This document shows, one piece after another, positions 34,391 through 43,747 of a stretch of 48,421 nt of DNA. Source of the stretch: Chloroflexota bacterium (lineage in GTDB: Bacteria > Chloroflexota > Dehalococcoidia > Lucifugimonadales > Lucifugimonadaceae). The stretch is from assembly GCA_013204545.1 (NCBI GenBank), contig JABMNN010000031.1, forward strand, positions 1 through 48,421, read 5' to 3'. Position numbers and translations under genes: made by a program. A model generated the notes under the pieces. The model saw only the letters and a program-made list of their open reading frames with translations. It had not been told where the DNA came from and did no database searches. Each line of letters opens with the position of its first letter. The stretch's first letter is position 1.

Positions 34391-35356
34391 CTACGGTTTC
34401 AGTAGAACCTTCTGGACTCCCGAGCTAGGACCCGCCGCTGCTTCATACGCCTCTTGAGCTTCGTCAAGTGGAATTACGTGCGAGACCAACGGCGTGAGAT
34501 CCAGTCGCTTGCTCTGCATGGCCGTGACTATTTTCTTCGCATCCAAGTTGGTCGGCCAACTCGTAGACGACATAGTTATATCTGCGGGGAGCGTAATTCC
34601 GGGTAGTAGGGTTCTCGCAGGGGCGTACGGCTCTGAGAAAACGATATGTCCTCCGGGTTTGACTAAGCTCAGGACAGTTTCAAATTCTAGTGCCTCTTGA
34701 ATCGATCCAACTATTACGACGTCGACCTGTTTCAGTGGTAGCGTGTCCTTGCTTGACAGTGTTTGAGTCGCGAATCCTGATGCCAGTGTCCGTCGCGCTA
34801 AATGATCTTCAATAGCGATAACCCGATTACCTACTCCGTTATTCTTGAGGGTGATCAACGCCACCATGCCTATCGGGTCACAACCTACAACCGCGAAAGA
34901 TCCGTTGGGAGATACTTCTAGGGCAATAGCGGCGACGTTAACTCCGAGTCCGGCGGTGCCTCCTGCTAGCACTGCCCGTTCCTCGCCTGAGGCGGCAATT
35001 TTCGTCAGAGTTGTGTCAGCGTTAGGTACCCGGACGTACTCCGCGTGTCCACCGGGAAGTGCAGTTGAACCGAACAATTGATTCAGCCCATTTGAACTCA
35101 CATGGTGGACTGTGTTGGTAACTAAGTCATCAAGCACCACAGCGGTTACGTCCGCTCCCGTTTCTACCACCAGCCCTGCGAACTCACCGCCTGGCACTAC
35201 ATTATCTTGGCTAGCACTGAAAAATCGCTGAATATCCCACGGTCCGATCGCAGCGGTCGTAACTAGGACAATAGCGTCACTAGGTTCACGCAGGGCAGGG
35301 CGGGGGATTTCGATTATTTCGACGCGACCGTAACTCGGGAATGATAATGCTTGCAT
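34391..35356 (-). CDS. Zinc-free medium-chain dehydrogenase/quinone reductase-like protein
   Basis: A 321-residue MDR protein. The N-terminal GroES-like domain reads ATG...FPSYGRVEIIEIPRPALREP and PGGEFAGLVVETGADVTAV. A Rossmann domain follows (VLAGGTAGLGVNVAAIALEV, SFAVVGCDPIGMVALITLKNNGVG, VDVVIVGS, LVKPGGHIVFSEP) and the C-terminal HVIPLDEAQEAYEAAAG. The catalytic zinc Cys and His of alcohol dehydrogenases are missing (AAIGPWDIQRF where C-G-D is expected; PGGEFAG for GHEF-G) and there is no four-Cys zinc lobe. A zinc-independent NAD(P)H-dependent reductase is the likely class. It is last in an operon with uvrC, 6 bp apart. Confidence 0.8.
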   Translation of the reverse strand: MQALSFPSYGRVEIIEIPRPALREPSDAIVLVTTAAIGPWDIQRFFSASQDNVVPGGEFAGLVVETGADVTAVVLDDLVTNTVHHVSSNGLNQLFGSTALPGGHAEYVRVPNADTTLTKIAASGEERAVLAGGTAGLGVNVAAIALEVSPNGSFAVVGCDPIGMVALITLKNNGVGNRVIAIEDHLARRTLASGFATQTLSSKDTLPLKQVDVVIVGSIQEALEFETVLSLVKPGGHIVFSEPYAPARTLLPGITLPADITMSSTSWPTNLDAKKIVTAMQSKRLDLTPLVSHVIPLDEAQEAYEAAAGPSSGVQKVLLKP

Positions 35357-35362
35357 TAGTGG

Positions 35363-37204
35363 CTAGAGAAGTTCTTTGATCTGCCTGGCGATTTTTTCTG
35401 TCATACCAGGAGTTGTAGCGATCTGTTCTTCAGATGCCTCCCGTATACCTTTGACCGAACCGAAAGTATGAATCAGCGCCTTGCGCCGCTTTGGTCCAAT
35501 GCCAGGTACGAGATCAAGTGCAGATTTGACCGATGATTTTGCTCTGAGATTTCGATGGAATGTTATGGCAAATCTATGCGCCTCGTCCCTCGCTCTTTGC
35601 AAGAGGAACAAGGCTTGTGAGTTTCTGGGCATGATCACCGGTTCGGCAGCGTCGGGCAGAAAAATTTCTTCCTCTCGTTTTGCAATGGCGGCGAGCTGAA
35701 TATCTTGTAGACCCAGATACAACATCGCTTCGACAGCCGAAGAAAGTTGACCTTTACCTCCGTCAATCAGTACCAGATCGGGCGATGCGGCAAAGCTAGC
35801 CTTTTCTTCTCCACCTTCCCTTGCGTTCTTGAGGCGACTGAAACGGCGTGTTAAAACTTCTTTCATCGACGCGAAATCGTCGTTGCCATCGTGGCTTTTG
35901 ATCTTGAATCTGCGGTAGTCAGACGTCAGAGGTTTACCTTCTTGGAAAACCGACATGCTTGCTACAGTGTTAGTTCCTTGAATGTGTGAAATGTCGTAAC
36001 ATTCGATGCGTATTGGTAGGGTAGGCAAGTTCAATTGCTCTTGGAGTTCGGACATAGCCGATTCCATTCGGCTGGAGTCAGATATCCATTTCAACTTCAG
36101 TTGTTCAAGACCCTGAACCGCGTTATCGCTCACCATTTTTAGCAGTCGTTTTTTAGCACCGCGTTGTGGGATAGTTATTTCTACCGGCCCATCTCGACGT
36201 GTTTGCAACCATTCAGTGATGACAGTCTCGCGGTTGATTCGTTGCGGGATGAGAATTCTACGCGGGACATGTGAGGCTGATGAGTAGAACTGTTCGATGA
36301 ATCGGGCAAGGATTTCATCCCCGGTTTCATCGCGTGTGCCGCTCATTGTGAAGTGGTCGCGACCGATTAGGTTCCCTTGTCGAACGAAGAAAATTTCAAC
36401 CCATGCTTCTTCACCACCGTAAGCGGCGCTTATTACATCGAGGTTCTCCCGACCAAGCCCCACGACTTTTTGACCCTCATACACTCGTTCAATAGCCTTT
36501 AGCCGATCCCTAAGTGCACCGGCGCGTTCAAATTCGAGACCATCAGAAGCTTCAATCATCGCCAATTCAAGTTCTGAGACTACTTCTTTGGTGTTCCCCT
36601 CCAAAAACATCAGAACCTGATCAATCACTTTCGTGTAATCAAGTTTTGAGGCATATCCGGTGCACGGTGCGATGCAGCGCTTGATATGGAACTCCAAGCA
36701 AGGGCGGTCATCGGTCCCTGTGATCGATTTTGTGCACGAGCGGTACGGAAAAAGCCGCTTCAGAAGGTCGAGGGTTTTCCTAACGCTTCCAGCCGATGCA
36801 AATGGACCGAAATAGCGTGCCCCATCATTTTCGGCGCGCCGAGTCACGTATACACGTGGGAAGTCTTCAGCGAGGTCGACTTTTATATACGGGTACGTTT
36901 TATCGTCTTTGAGCCTGACGTTATATTTCGGTTTGTACTTCTTGATTAAAGAGTTTTCAAGAAGTAGCGCCTCTTGTTCAGACTCGGTAACTATGTACTC
37001 GAAATCGGCGATCCTAGCGACTAACTCAGTCGTCTTGGCATCGAGGTTCTTCTTGGAACCAAAGTATGATCGGAGTCGATTTCGCAGAGATGAAGATTTG
37101 CCGACGTAAATTACTTTTCTGGCTGAATCGCGGTGAATGTATACCCCGGGTTTAAGAGGAACTGCGGCGAGTCGTGTCGAAAATGTTCTTGTTGCTGGTG
37201 GCAA
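35363..37204 (-). CDS. uvrC: Excinuclease ABC subunit C
   Basis: 613 residues, start TTG 37204. Domains: GIY-YIG nuclease near the N-terminus (KPGVYIHRDSARKVIYVGKSSSLRNRLRSYF), UVR motif near 200-235 (LEFERAGALRDRLKAIE), an RNase H-like 5'-incising nuclease in the middle (IECYDISHIQGTNTVASMSVF, DLVLIDGGKGQLSSA), and C-terminal helix-hairpin-helix repeats (LDLVPGIGPKRRKALIHTFG, TTPGMTEKIARQI). UvrC makes both cuts around a lesion presented by UvrB in nucleotide excision repair. It belongs to a minus-strand run xerC/D, kinase-like, small membrane protein, uvrC, MDR. uvrA and uvrB are elsewhere. Confidence 0.97.
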   Translation of the reverse strand: MPPATRTFSTRLAAVPLKPGVYIHRDSARKVIYVGKSSSLRNRLRSYFGSKKNLDAKTTELVARIADFEYIVTESEQEALLLENSLIKKYKPKYNVRLKDDKTYPYIKVDLAEDFPRVYVTRRAENDGARYFGPFASAGSVRKTLDLLKRLFPYRSCTKSITGTDDRPCLEFHIKRCIAPCTGYASKLDYTKVIDQVLMFLEGNTKEVVSELELAMIEASDGLEFERAGALRDRLKAIERVYEGQKVVGLGRENLDVISAAYGGEEAWVEIFFVRQGNLIGRDHFTMSGTRDETGDEILARFIEQFYSSASHVPRRILIPQRINRETVITEWLQTRRDGPVEITIPQRGAKKRLLKMVSDNAVQGLEQLKLKWISDSSRMESAMSELQEQLNLPTLPIRIECYDISHIQGTNTVASMSVFQEGKPLTSDYRRFKIKSHDGNDDFASMKEVLTRRFSRLKNAREGGEEKASFAASPDLVLIDGGKGQLSSAVEAMLYLGLQDIQLAAIAKREEEIFLPDAAEPVIMPRNSQALFLLQRARDEAHRFAITFHRNLRAKSSVKSALDLVPGIGPKRRKALIHTFGSVKGIREASEEQIATTPGMTEKIARQIKELL

Positions 37205-37275
37205 ATTATAAGCAGACCGCCACAGTATCGCTCAATAGAGGAGGGTCATATCGAAGAACCGAATACTCTGCTGAT

Positions 37276-37563
37276 CTAGAGGGCGAAAGTAAGAACTATC
37301 AACGCGATTATAAGTACCCCTGAGAGCGCTCCCATTTTCTTCAATTCAGCTGATAGAGTCCGCGTGAAAATCTCAGATCGAATACTGGCTCGCTGAGTCG
37401 TCCTCTGCACCCGTGCTCGAGTTCGTGGGGCGACTTCGGGCGATGATGCCGCTGGACTGACCGAAACGCTGTTGTCTTGATCATCGGAGTCATGCGACTG
37501 CACAAACACGTTAGGTTTGGACTGGCGACGGTTGCTGCGGGTACTGCGTGTATTTTTAGACAT
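37276..37563 (-). CDS. Small tail-anchored membrane protein, unknown
   Basis: 95 residues. The first 70 are hydrophilic and rich in Ser, Arg and Gln (NRRQSKPNVFVQSHDSDDQ; ARVQRTTQRASIRSE), followed by a C-terminal hydrophobic helix (GALSGVLIIALIVLTFAL). The layout is that of a tail-anchored protein with the N-terminus in the cytoplasm. I do not recognise it. It sits between the cytidylate-kinase-like gene and uvrC in the same operon, with 27- and 71-bp gaps. Confidence 0.6.
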   Translation of the reverse strand: MSKNTRSTRSNRRQSKPNVFVQSHDSDDQDNSVSVSPAASSPEVAPRTRARVQRTTQRASIRSEIFTRTLSAELKKMGALSGVLIIALIVLTFAL

Positions 37564-37590
37564 TTGGTTGGTTGCCCGTAATTAGTTAGT

Positions 37591-38349
37591 TTATTCAGAA
37601 GTCAGTTCAGATTGAGCGAACGTTGATTCCGCCCATTGCAAACCCTTTTCAGACATTGCTTTCGCTGCATCGATTGTTACTTGCTTGGCGTACTCGATCG
37701 AAACATCTGAAGTGTTCCACATAAAATGATACAAGAACGGATCAATAGGGCTCGAATCAAAAGCACGCTCAAAGTAGCGATGTTGGGCCAGATCGGTGCG
37801 CTGAATCAGTGCTTCGGCATGTTCCGGTGATTCGAGGCGCATCTGTTGCTGGACCCGTCTGATTCGGTCTTCCATCTTGGCGACTACCCCCACTCGCAGT
37901 ACTACGGGGTTGTCATGAAGAATAGCGGCTCCCCCTCTACCGAGAAGCACGACGTTGCCGATATTCGCCAAATCGCTAATAACTTCTGCAGCTGTGTCGA
38001 TGAAATGTTGTTCGTCTACCTCTTCTGCACTGGTATGCGGAGCCTCTTGCATGTCAGAGTAAGGGCGTGCAAGAAGCTGCTCAATGCCAGGGCCAAAATA
38101 TGGATCACCACCCATTCCTGCGACTGCTGATCGATGCAACATTCGCTGAATCGCCTGAGCGAAGCGGTTTGCTAGCGTGGGAACGCGGCTTTCTTGATCA
38201 GCGAGTGCGGTTACCGTTGCACCGACCCGTTTTGCAATGTCGGCGAGCATGAGCCTATCGACGAAATCGAGGTTCATCTCTTTGGCAACCATTCGACCCA
38301 GATCAGGACCGCCAGCGCCAAGTCGTCCTTCAATAGTAATGACAGTCAC
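37591..38349 (-). CDS. Cytidylate-kinase-like P-loop protein
   Basis: 252 residues starting MTVITIEGRLGAGGPDLGRMVAKEMNL, a P-loop variant (G-x-x-G-x-G-G) typical of the cytidylate kinase-like family (PF13189). Features: DFVDRLMLADIAKRVG, a GNVVLLGRGGAAILHD core beta strand, VLRVGVVAKMEDRIRRV lid region and a C-terminal QVTIDAAKAMSEKG. Stand-alone members are probably nucleotide-binding; true CMP kinase activity is uncertain because the substrate motifs differ. It starts 21 bp from the end of the xerC/D gene. Confidence 0.8.
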   Translation of the reverse strand: MTVITIEGRLGAGGPDLGRMVAKEMNLDFVDRLMLADIAKRVGATVTALADQESRVPTLANRFAQAIQRMLHRSAVAGMGGDPYFGPGIEQLLARPYSDMQEAPHTSAEEVDEQHFIDTAAEVISDLANIGNVVLLGRGGAAILHDNPVVLRVGVVAKMEDRIRRVQQQMRLESPEHAEALIQRTDLAQHRYFERAFDSSPIDPFLYHFMWNTSDVSIEYAKQVTIDAAKAMSEKGLQWAESTFAQSELTSE

Positions 38350-38370
38350 AGTGACCTCCGATAAACCAGA

Positions 38371-39267
38371 TTATGCCCGGGGGTGAGCCTTCGCATACTC
38401 GCTACGAACATGTTCATTCGTCAGGTGAGTATATATTTGCGTCGTCGCTATGCTCGAGTGACCGAGCAGTTCTTGAACGTGCCGAAGGCTAGCACCACCG
38501 TGCAATAGATGAGTGGCGAAGCTGTGTCGCAGCATGTGTGGAGTGATCTTAGACGAAATTCCTGCGTTAGTGGCAAGCCTATTCAGTCGTAGCCAATATG
38601 CCTGACGGGTCAATCGACCACCTCGACGACTTAGGAACAGTGCGTCACCGGAAGTTTTACATTGCTGGCTTGGTCGGGAATTCGTAACGTAGTCGGCCAC
38701 AGATTCGACCGCGTGATTATAGATCGGAATTATCCTTTCTTTTGAGCCTTTTCCGATTGTCCGGACTGTTCCATTGTCGAGATCAATGTCTCTCAGATTC
38801 AATCCGACAAGTTCAGAAACACGGAGTCCTGTGGCATACATGAGTTCGACCATCGTCGCGTCGCGAGTTTCTTCTGCATTGTGTACATCTGAACTTAGAT
38901 CGAGAATTCGTTCAACTTCTTCGATACTTAGTGCCTTGGGGAGCGACCGCCCTGCCCTTGGTTGTCGAACGTCAGCAAGTGGATTGTCATTGATAATCCG
39001 TTCTTCCTTCATGAATTTGAAGAACGACTTCGCAGAAGCGATTTTTCGAGATCTGGTTGAAGGTGCGTACCCGCGCTCGTCAAAATCATCCAGATAGGCA
39101 CGGATGTCGGAATCTGTGACCTGACTCCAATTCGAAGGTGGATCTTTTTGAATTGATACAAAATTGATAAGCGACGTGATGTCGTTTCTGTAAGCAGACA
39201 ACGTGTGATGTGAAGTTCCACGCTCGACAGACAGGTAGTTTACGAACGTTTCAAGCTCATCGAGCAA
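38371..39267 (-). CDS. Tyrosine recombinase XerC/XerD
   Basis: 298 residues, start TTG 39267. The N-terminal SAM-like domain (LETFVNYLSVERGTSHHTLSAYR, DFDERGYAPSTRSRKIASAKSFFKFM) leads to the catalytic domain with all residues visible: Arg in TGLRVSELVGL, Lys in IGKGSKERIIPI, His-x2-Arg in HMLRHSFATHLL, His in LGHSSIATTQIYTHL, and Tyr in QIYTHL. Length and layout match chromosome-dimer-resolving XerC/D rather than phage integrases. It heads the uvrC operon. The divergent lgt gene starts 276 bp away. Confidence 0.92.
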   Translation of the reverse strand: MLDELETFVNYLSVERGTSHHTLSAYRNDITSLINFVSIQKDPPSNWSQVTDSDIRAYLDDFDERGYAPSTRSRKIASAKSFFKFMKEERIINDNPLADVRQPRAGRSLPKALSIEEVERILDLSSDVHNAEETRDATMVELMYATGLRVSELVGLNLRDIDLDNGTVRTIGKGSKERIIPIYNHAVESVADYVTNSRPSQQCKTSGDALFLSRRGGRLTRQAYWLRLNRLATNAGISSKITPHMLRHSFATHLLHGGASLRHVQELLGHSSIATTQIYTHLTNEHVRSEYAKAHPRA

Positions 39268-39542
39268 CTGGGGAGGCCTTTGAAACTCTTGAAGTAGGAG
39301 TACGGATGGAATTACTCTACCGCAAATATCATGTGTCTCTCATTTCAGGCGTTGGACCAGAAACTCTCATTTTGATTGCTGTGTTCGAATAATGTCGATT
39401 GATTCGTTCAGTGACGAAACTTAGAATCGCTGAAGTGCGTAAACTGGTTTGGTTGCATGAATCTGATTTACCCTATATCCCTCTCAATGTTTATGCACTG
39501 GCCGAAATAATCTGTACTTTCAAAAGATCTGAGCGTTACTAA

Positions 39543-40433
39543 ATGCCCATTGCTGCAATAGAAATCCCGTTCAATCCCAATATCATCGCCGGCGGAAGTT
39601 TTTCGCTTAGTTGGCACGGATTCCTTAGCTTCGTAGGTGTTGCGGCTGCAATCTGGATGGTCGGAAAGGCTGCTGTCAAAGGCAACCTTGATCAGGATCT
39701 CGTTTATAACACTGCTATTTTCGGAATACTTGGTGGGATCGTCGGTGCACGTTTAGTTCACGTGTTCGACAACTGGGGTATCTACGGCGATGATCCAGGA
39801 CGAATTCTAGCAATCTGGTCAGGTGGGATCGGGCTTTGGGGCGGAATACTTGGCGGTTGGATTGCCGGAGCGCTCTATGCATGGTTTGCGAAAGCACCTG
39901 TCGGAAAATTTATGGACATAGCGGCACCAGCTATGTTCGTAGGACAAACTATCGGCCGCATAGGCGACATCATCAATGGTGAGCACTGGTCCCGCGCTCT
40001 CGACGCTGGTTGGGGGTGGTATTTCACTCACCCGAGCAGCCCTGCGCGAATTGGCGCAGAACGGTTTTTCGGTAACCCGGAGCGTGCAGTTCACCCAACA
40101 GTTGTGTACGAGATATTCTGGAATATGATCGGTCTGTTTGTGATTACCAGACTCAAGGGTAAATTGAAGCCTGCCGGAGCTATCTGGATGGTTTATATCA
40201 CTTGGTATTCCGTTGGAAGATACTCGATTCAGTACCTGAGGCTAGACGACGTGAAATTCTGGGGGCTGCAGGAAGCCCATCTAATTGCACTCAGCGTCTT
40301 AGCGTTCACGATTCCTTACATGATCATGAAGGTTCGTTGGTCAGATAATGGTCTAGATATTGATCCCAACGCAGACAATCGAGGGGCGCGACGGCGCAAA
40401 CGAGACCGTCAGCGTCAACGCGTCAAAAGCTAG
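39543..40433 (+). CDS. lgt: Prolipoprotein diacylglyceryl transferase
   Basis: 296 residues with at least six membrane segments and Lgt signatures: SLSWHGFLSFVGVAAAI, GGIVGARLVHVFDNW, IWSGGIGLWGGILGGW, GQTIGRIGDIINGEHW (with the conserved Arg) and HPTVVYEIFWN. It transfers diacylglycerol from phosphatidylglycerol to the lipobox Cys of prolipoproteins. The lipoproteins in this window (the cytochrome c, the thioredoxin-like, TlpA and collagen-stalk proteins) are its expected clients. The C-terminus is unusually basic (RRRKRDRQRQR). It converges with recJ, 40 bp apart. Confidence 0.96.
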   Translation: MPIAAIEIPFNPNIIAGGSFSLSWHGFLSFVGVAAAIWMVGKAAVKGNLDQDLVYNTAIFGILGGIVGARLVHVFDNWGIYGDDPGRILAIWSGGIGLWGGILGGWIAGALYAWFAKAPVGKFMDIAAPAMFVGQTIGRIGDIINGEHWSRALDAGWGWYFTHPSSPARIGAERFFGNPERAVHPTVVYEIFWNMIGLFVITRLKGKLKPAGAIWMVYITWYSVGRYSIQYLRLDDVKFWGLQEAHLIALSVLAFTIPYMIMKVRWSDNGLDIDPNADNRGARRRKRDRQRQRVKS

Positions 40434-40473
40434 CCTGTCCGGCTTGCGCTCTCTGAGGCGAGTATTGGATGTG

Positions 40474-42186
40474 TCAGTTTTGGAAAGAGGATGGTCGTAT
40501 GTCGCGCAAGCCGAGTTGATGCCGCGTTTTGCCGTGCCATACTTCAGACCGAAGCTGGTACAGAATGTCAACTGCTCCCGATCCCAACGGTCGATCACCG
40601 AGACCGAATCCGATGGATTCGATTCGTCGACCATCAGCGTCGAAGCTGATTTTTAGATGCTTGCCGCCTACACCGACCGTACGCACGTCCAATGGTATTG
40701 CGCCGTATGTTATGAGAATCGGCTCTCTGTTTGCTTCTCCGAAGGGCTCCATGGACGAAATGAAATTCCAGGTAGATATAGTTAGGTCTTCGAGCCGTAC
40801 CTCGGCATCCGCGTGAAGCGTGGGTAGAGCGGGGGCGCCTAGAGCACCCCAAGCCGCATGCCTGCGAAGATCGTCCAATAAATCAGGCAACATTTCGTTC
40901 TTGATTGAGAAACCAGCAGCGCGTGCATGCCCGCCAAAGCGTTCGAACTCATCCGAGTGTGTCGAGAGAGCGGCGTGAAGATCCAGAACAGTATTTGATC
41001 TGCATGAAGCTCTGGCGAAGCCATTCACCAGTTGGTAAGCAATCGCCGGTTTGCCGGTGAGTTCGTTCAGCCTTCCCGCTAGTGGCCCCAGCAATCCCAT
41101 TGGAAACCCGTCACAGTTGACGGCGACTATCGGATCATCAGAAGCTACGTCGAATTGAGTTGCTGCGTGATCCCAAGCTTTTTCGCTAAGTTGACGACGC
41201 TTAATATTATCGGCGTCGAGTCGCCCTGCGAGTGCATGAGCTTCTGATACATCGTCAGTAGAAAGTAATTGCAGGCTCGGTTCTGCATCCCCCATTCGCC
41301 CGGGTGCGTTTAGCCGAGGCGCCATATAGAACGAAACTAATTCTGCCGTCGGCCTGCCGGAGGCACCAGTGGCTCGTGAAATATCCAGAAGTGCTCGCAA
41401 TCCTGGCATGTCGGTTTGGCCAAGGATTCGAAGGCCCTCACGTACTAGTGTGCGATTTTCAGACACGAGAGGAACGATGTCGGCAATCGTTCCGAGAGCG
41501 GCGAGGGGTAAAAGGTCTTCAGGAAACGCGCGTCCTGCGGCGTCCGATAGCGCATGCGCGAGTTTGAACGCCACGCCTGCGCCTGAGTAATCGACAGACA
41601 CATCCGAACGATCAGATGCCAAATGAGGATTAACAATTGCAACTGCATCTGGCTTTTCAGTTTCAATCAAATGGTGATCAGTGACAACTGTGTCGATTCC
41701 AATGGTTCTTGCGTAGGCAATTTCCTCAACTGAAGTTGAGCCGGTATCTACTGTGATGACCAACGTTACGCCTGCACCGCTGAATGAATCGACAGCCCGA
41801 TTCGATAACCCATGCCCGTCAGTCTCACGATTTGGAATGTAAGGGATTGCTTTGCCCCCCATCGCTCGGATAATTCGTAGCATGATCGCTGTGCCAGTGA
41901 GACCATCCACGTCGAAGTCACCGAAAACGCCAATTGTTTCAACGTTTTTGATCGCCACAGAAATACGATCTACGGCTTTGTCCATGTCTGGAAGGCTTAA
42001 CGGGTCAAGGAAATCATCAAGTCCGGACGAGAAGTACGTTGCTGCTTCTGAGTCAGAACGAACACCACGGTTCCACAGCAGTCGCGCAGCCAGAGGTCCC
42101 CGTACTCCCGAGTCAAGGAAACCCAAGTCCAAACGAAACCCCGGTGGGGGAGGCTCGGCAACTTGCCATTTACGATCGAGCGTCAT
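40474..42186 (-). CDS. recJ: Single-stranded-DNA-specific exonuclease RecJ
   Basis: 570 residues from ATG 42186 (the frame is open further upstream to 42261). DHH-family motifs: IGVFGDFDVDGLTGTAIML, VITVDTGSTSVEEIAYAR, TVVTDHHLIETEKPDAVAIVNPH and a DHHA1-type C-terminal region with FGGHARAAGFSI. RecJ degrades single-stranded DNA 5'-to-3' during recombination and repair. Length and layout are normal. It lies 28 bp downstream of fabF on the same strand. Confidence 0.96.
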   Translation of the reverse strand: MTLDRKWQVAEPPPPGFRLDLGFLDSGVRGPLAARLLWNRGVRSDSEAATYFSSGLDDFLDPLSLPDMDKAVDRISVAIKNVETIGVFGDFDVDGLTGTAIMLRIIRAMGGKAIPYIPNRETDGHGLSNRAVDSFSGAGVTLVITVDTGSTSVEEIAYARTIGIDTVVTDHHLIETEKPDAVAIVNPHLASDRSDVSVDYSGAGVAFKLAHALSDAAGRAFPEDLLPLAALGTIADIVPLVSENRTLVREGLRILGQTDMPGLRALLDISRATGASGRPTAELVSFYMAPRLNAPGRMGDAEPSLQLLSTDDVSEAHALAGRLDADNIKRRQLSEKAWDHAATQFDVASDDPIVAVNCDGFPMGLLGPLAGRLNELTGKPAIAYQLVNGFARASCRSNTVLDLHAALSTHSDEFERFGGHARAAGFSIKNEMLPDLLDDLRRHAAWGALGAPALPTLHADAEVRLEDLTISTWNFISSMEPFGEANREPILITYGAIPLDVRTVGVGGKHLKISFDADGRRIESIGFGLGDRPLGSGAVDILYQLRSEVWHGKTRHQLGLRDIRPSSFQN

Positions 42187-42214
42187 ATTGCGAACCTCGA
42201 CCAGATTAGTGGAA

Positions 42215-43456
42215 TTATTGACTGAAACTCTTGAACACAAGGCTTGCGTTGTGCCCACCAAACCCGAGTGAGTTCGACATCGCCACGTTCACTTCTTGCT
42301 TTAGTGCTTTGTTAGGCACGTAGTTCAGATCACAGTCTGGATCTGGGTCATCAATGTTAATCGTTGGCGGAATTACACCCTCTTTGATCGTCAATACCGA
42401 GAACGCTGCTTCTATTCCGCCAGCGGCTCCCAGCAGATGCCCCGTCATTGATTTCGTTGAGCTGATCGCCAAGTTGTAGGCGTGATCACCAAACATACGC
42501 TTCATAGCGATAGTCTCGAACTTGTCATTGAGAGGAGTCGATGTGCCGTGTGCGTTGATGTACTCGATGTCTTCAGGAGCTAGTTTCGCATCTTCGATCG
42601 CCCATTTCATTGCCCGAGCTGCTCCTTCACCCTCTGGATGCGGCTGTGTGACGTGGTGTGCGTCGCTCGATGCGCCGTAACCAGCCAACTCAGCCAGAAC
42701 CTTCGCACCTCTCTTTTCAGCGTGTTCAAGAGACTCAAGTACGAGAAGCCCTGCACCTTCACCTAATACGAAACCATCCCGACCTGAGTCGAACGGACGT
42801 GAGGCGGCTTGAGGATCATCATTTCGTGTTGAAAGAGCCATGCAGGAGTTGAAACCGGCAACTCCGATTTCACAAATGGCAGCTTCGGTTCCTCCCGCTA
42901 TCACCACATCGGCGCGCCCACGGCGGATCATTTCAAGCGCTTCACCAATTGAGTCAGTCCCAGTGGCACAAGCAGATACAGTCGAGAAATTTGGACCTTT
43001 AGCACCGATCATCATTGAAACCTGACCGGATGCCATATCGCCGAGCATCATTGGCACTAGGAACGGACTCACACGCTTTGGTCCCTTGGCGAGAAGAATT
43101 TTATATTGTTCGGTGATCGTCAGGATCCCACCAACACCGCTCCCGATGAGAACACCGACGCGGTCGGGGTTTTCTGAGGCCATGTCGATCCCTGAATCTT
43201 CAAGCGCCTCGAGAGCGGCAACGCAGGCAAACTGAGCGAATCTGTCTAATCGGCGAGCTTCTTTACGCCCCAAAATAGGCTCAGGGTCGAAGGCGTTCAC
43301 TTCAGCTGCAATTCGACTCTCGTAGCCTTCGGCATCGAATAGAGAGATGTAGTCAATTCCTGATTTCCCTTGGAGCAGGTTCTCCCAAGTGGTTTTACGG
43401 TCAGAACCGACAGGGGTGACAAGTCCGATTCCAGTGACAACAACGCAATCTGCCAT
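42215..43456 (-). CDS. fabF: 3-oxoacyl-[acyl-carrier-protein] synthase II
   Basis: 413 residues from ATG 43456, chosen because GAGAGG is 6-10 bases upstream. Condensing-enzyme triad is visible: Cys in [14 protein letters not shown], His in [11 protein letters not shown] and His in [26 protein letters not shown] closes the protein. It extends acyl-ACP with malonyl-ACP in fatty-acid synthesis. Neighbouring fab genes and acpP are not in the window. It is followed 28 bp later by recJ. Confidence 0.97.
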   Translation of the reverse strand: MADCVVVTGIGLVTPVGSDRKTTWENLLQGKSGIDYISLFDAEGYESRIAAEVNAFDPEPILGRKEARRLDRFAQFACVAALEALEDSGIDMASENPDRVGVLIGSGVGGILTITEQYKILLAKGPKRVSPFLVPMMLGDMASGQVSMMIGAKGPNFSTVSACATGTDSIGEALEMIRRGRADVVIAGGTEAAICEIGVAGFNSCMALSTRNDDPQAASRPFDSGRDGFVLGEGAGLLVLESLEHAEKRGAKVLAELAGYGASSDAHHVTQPHPEGEGAARAMKWAIEDAKLAPEDIEYINAHGTSTPLNDKFETIAMKRMFGDHAYNLAISSTKSMTGHLLGAAGGIEAAFSVLTIKEGVIPPTINIDDPDPDCDLNYVPNKALKQEVNVAMSNSLGFGGHNASLVFKSFSQ

Positions 43457-43747
43457 TTGGTGACCTCTCGACAACTACTCAGGGAAGGTTGTTTAGTAGT
43501 GCACAGATTCGACATCTCGATTCAACGAGTTGTCGACTTCATTAAATACAACCGAGAGAGTATAACAACGACGCCATTTAACGTAGTGTTCAAACGGGTT
43601 GATTGGGATAAGTATTGTCAAACTTCCGGGAAGTGACGGAACGGTAAGTACAGCTTTATATTGGATCAAGGTAATTTTCCCCACTGTCGATTCATCCAGA
43701 TCACAAAGAACCAAAAATCACGGAACGTCCAGAACACCTGAAATCTA

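Noticed and set aside
39210-39392. 60-codon frame between xerC/D and lgt
   Set aside because: Overlaps the xerC/D start antisense and has no features of a gene.
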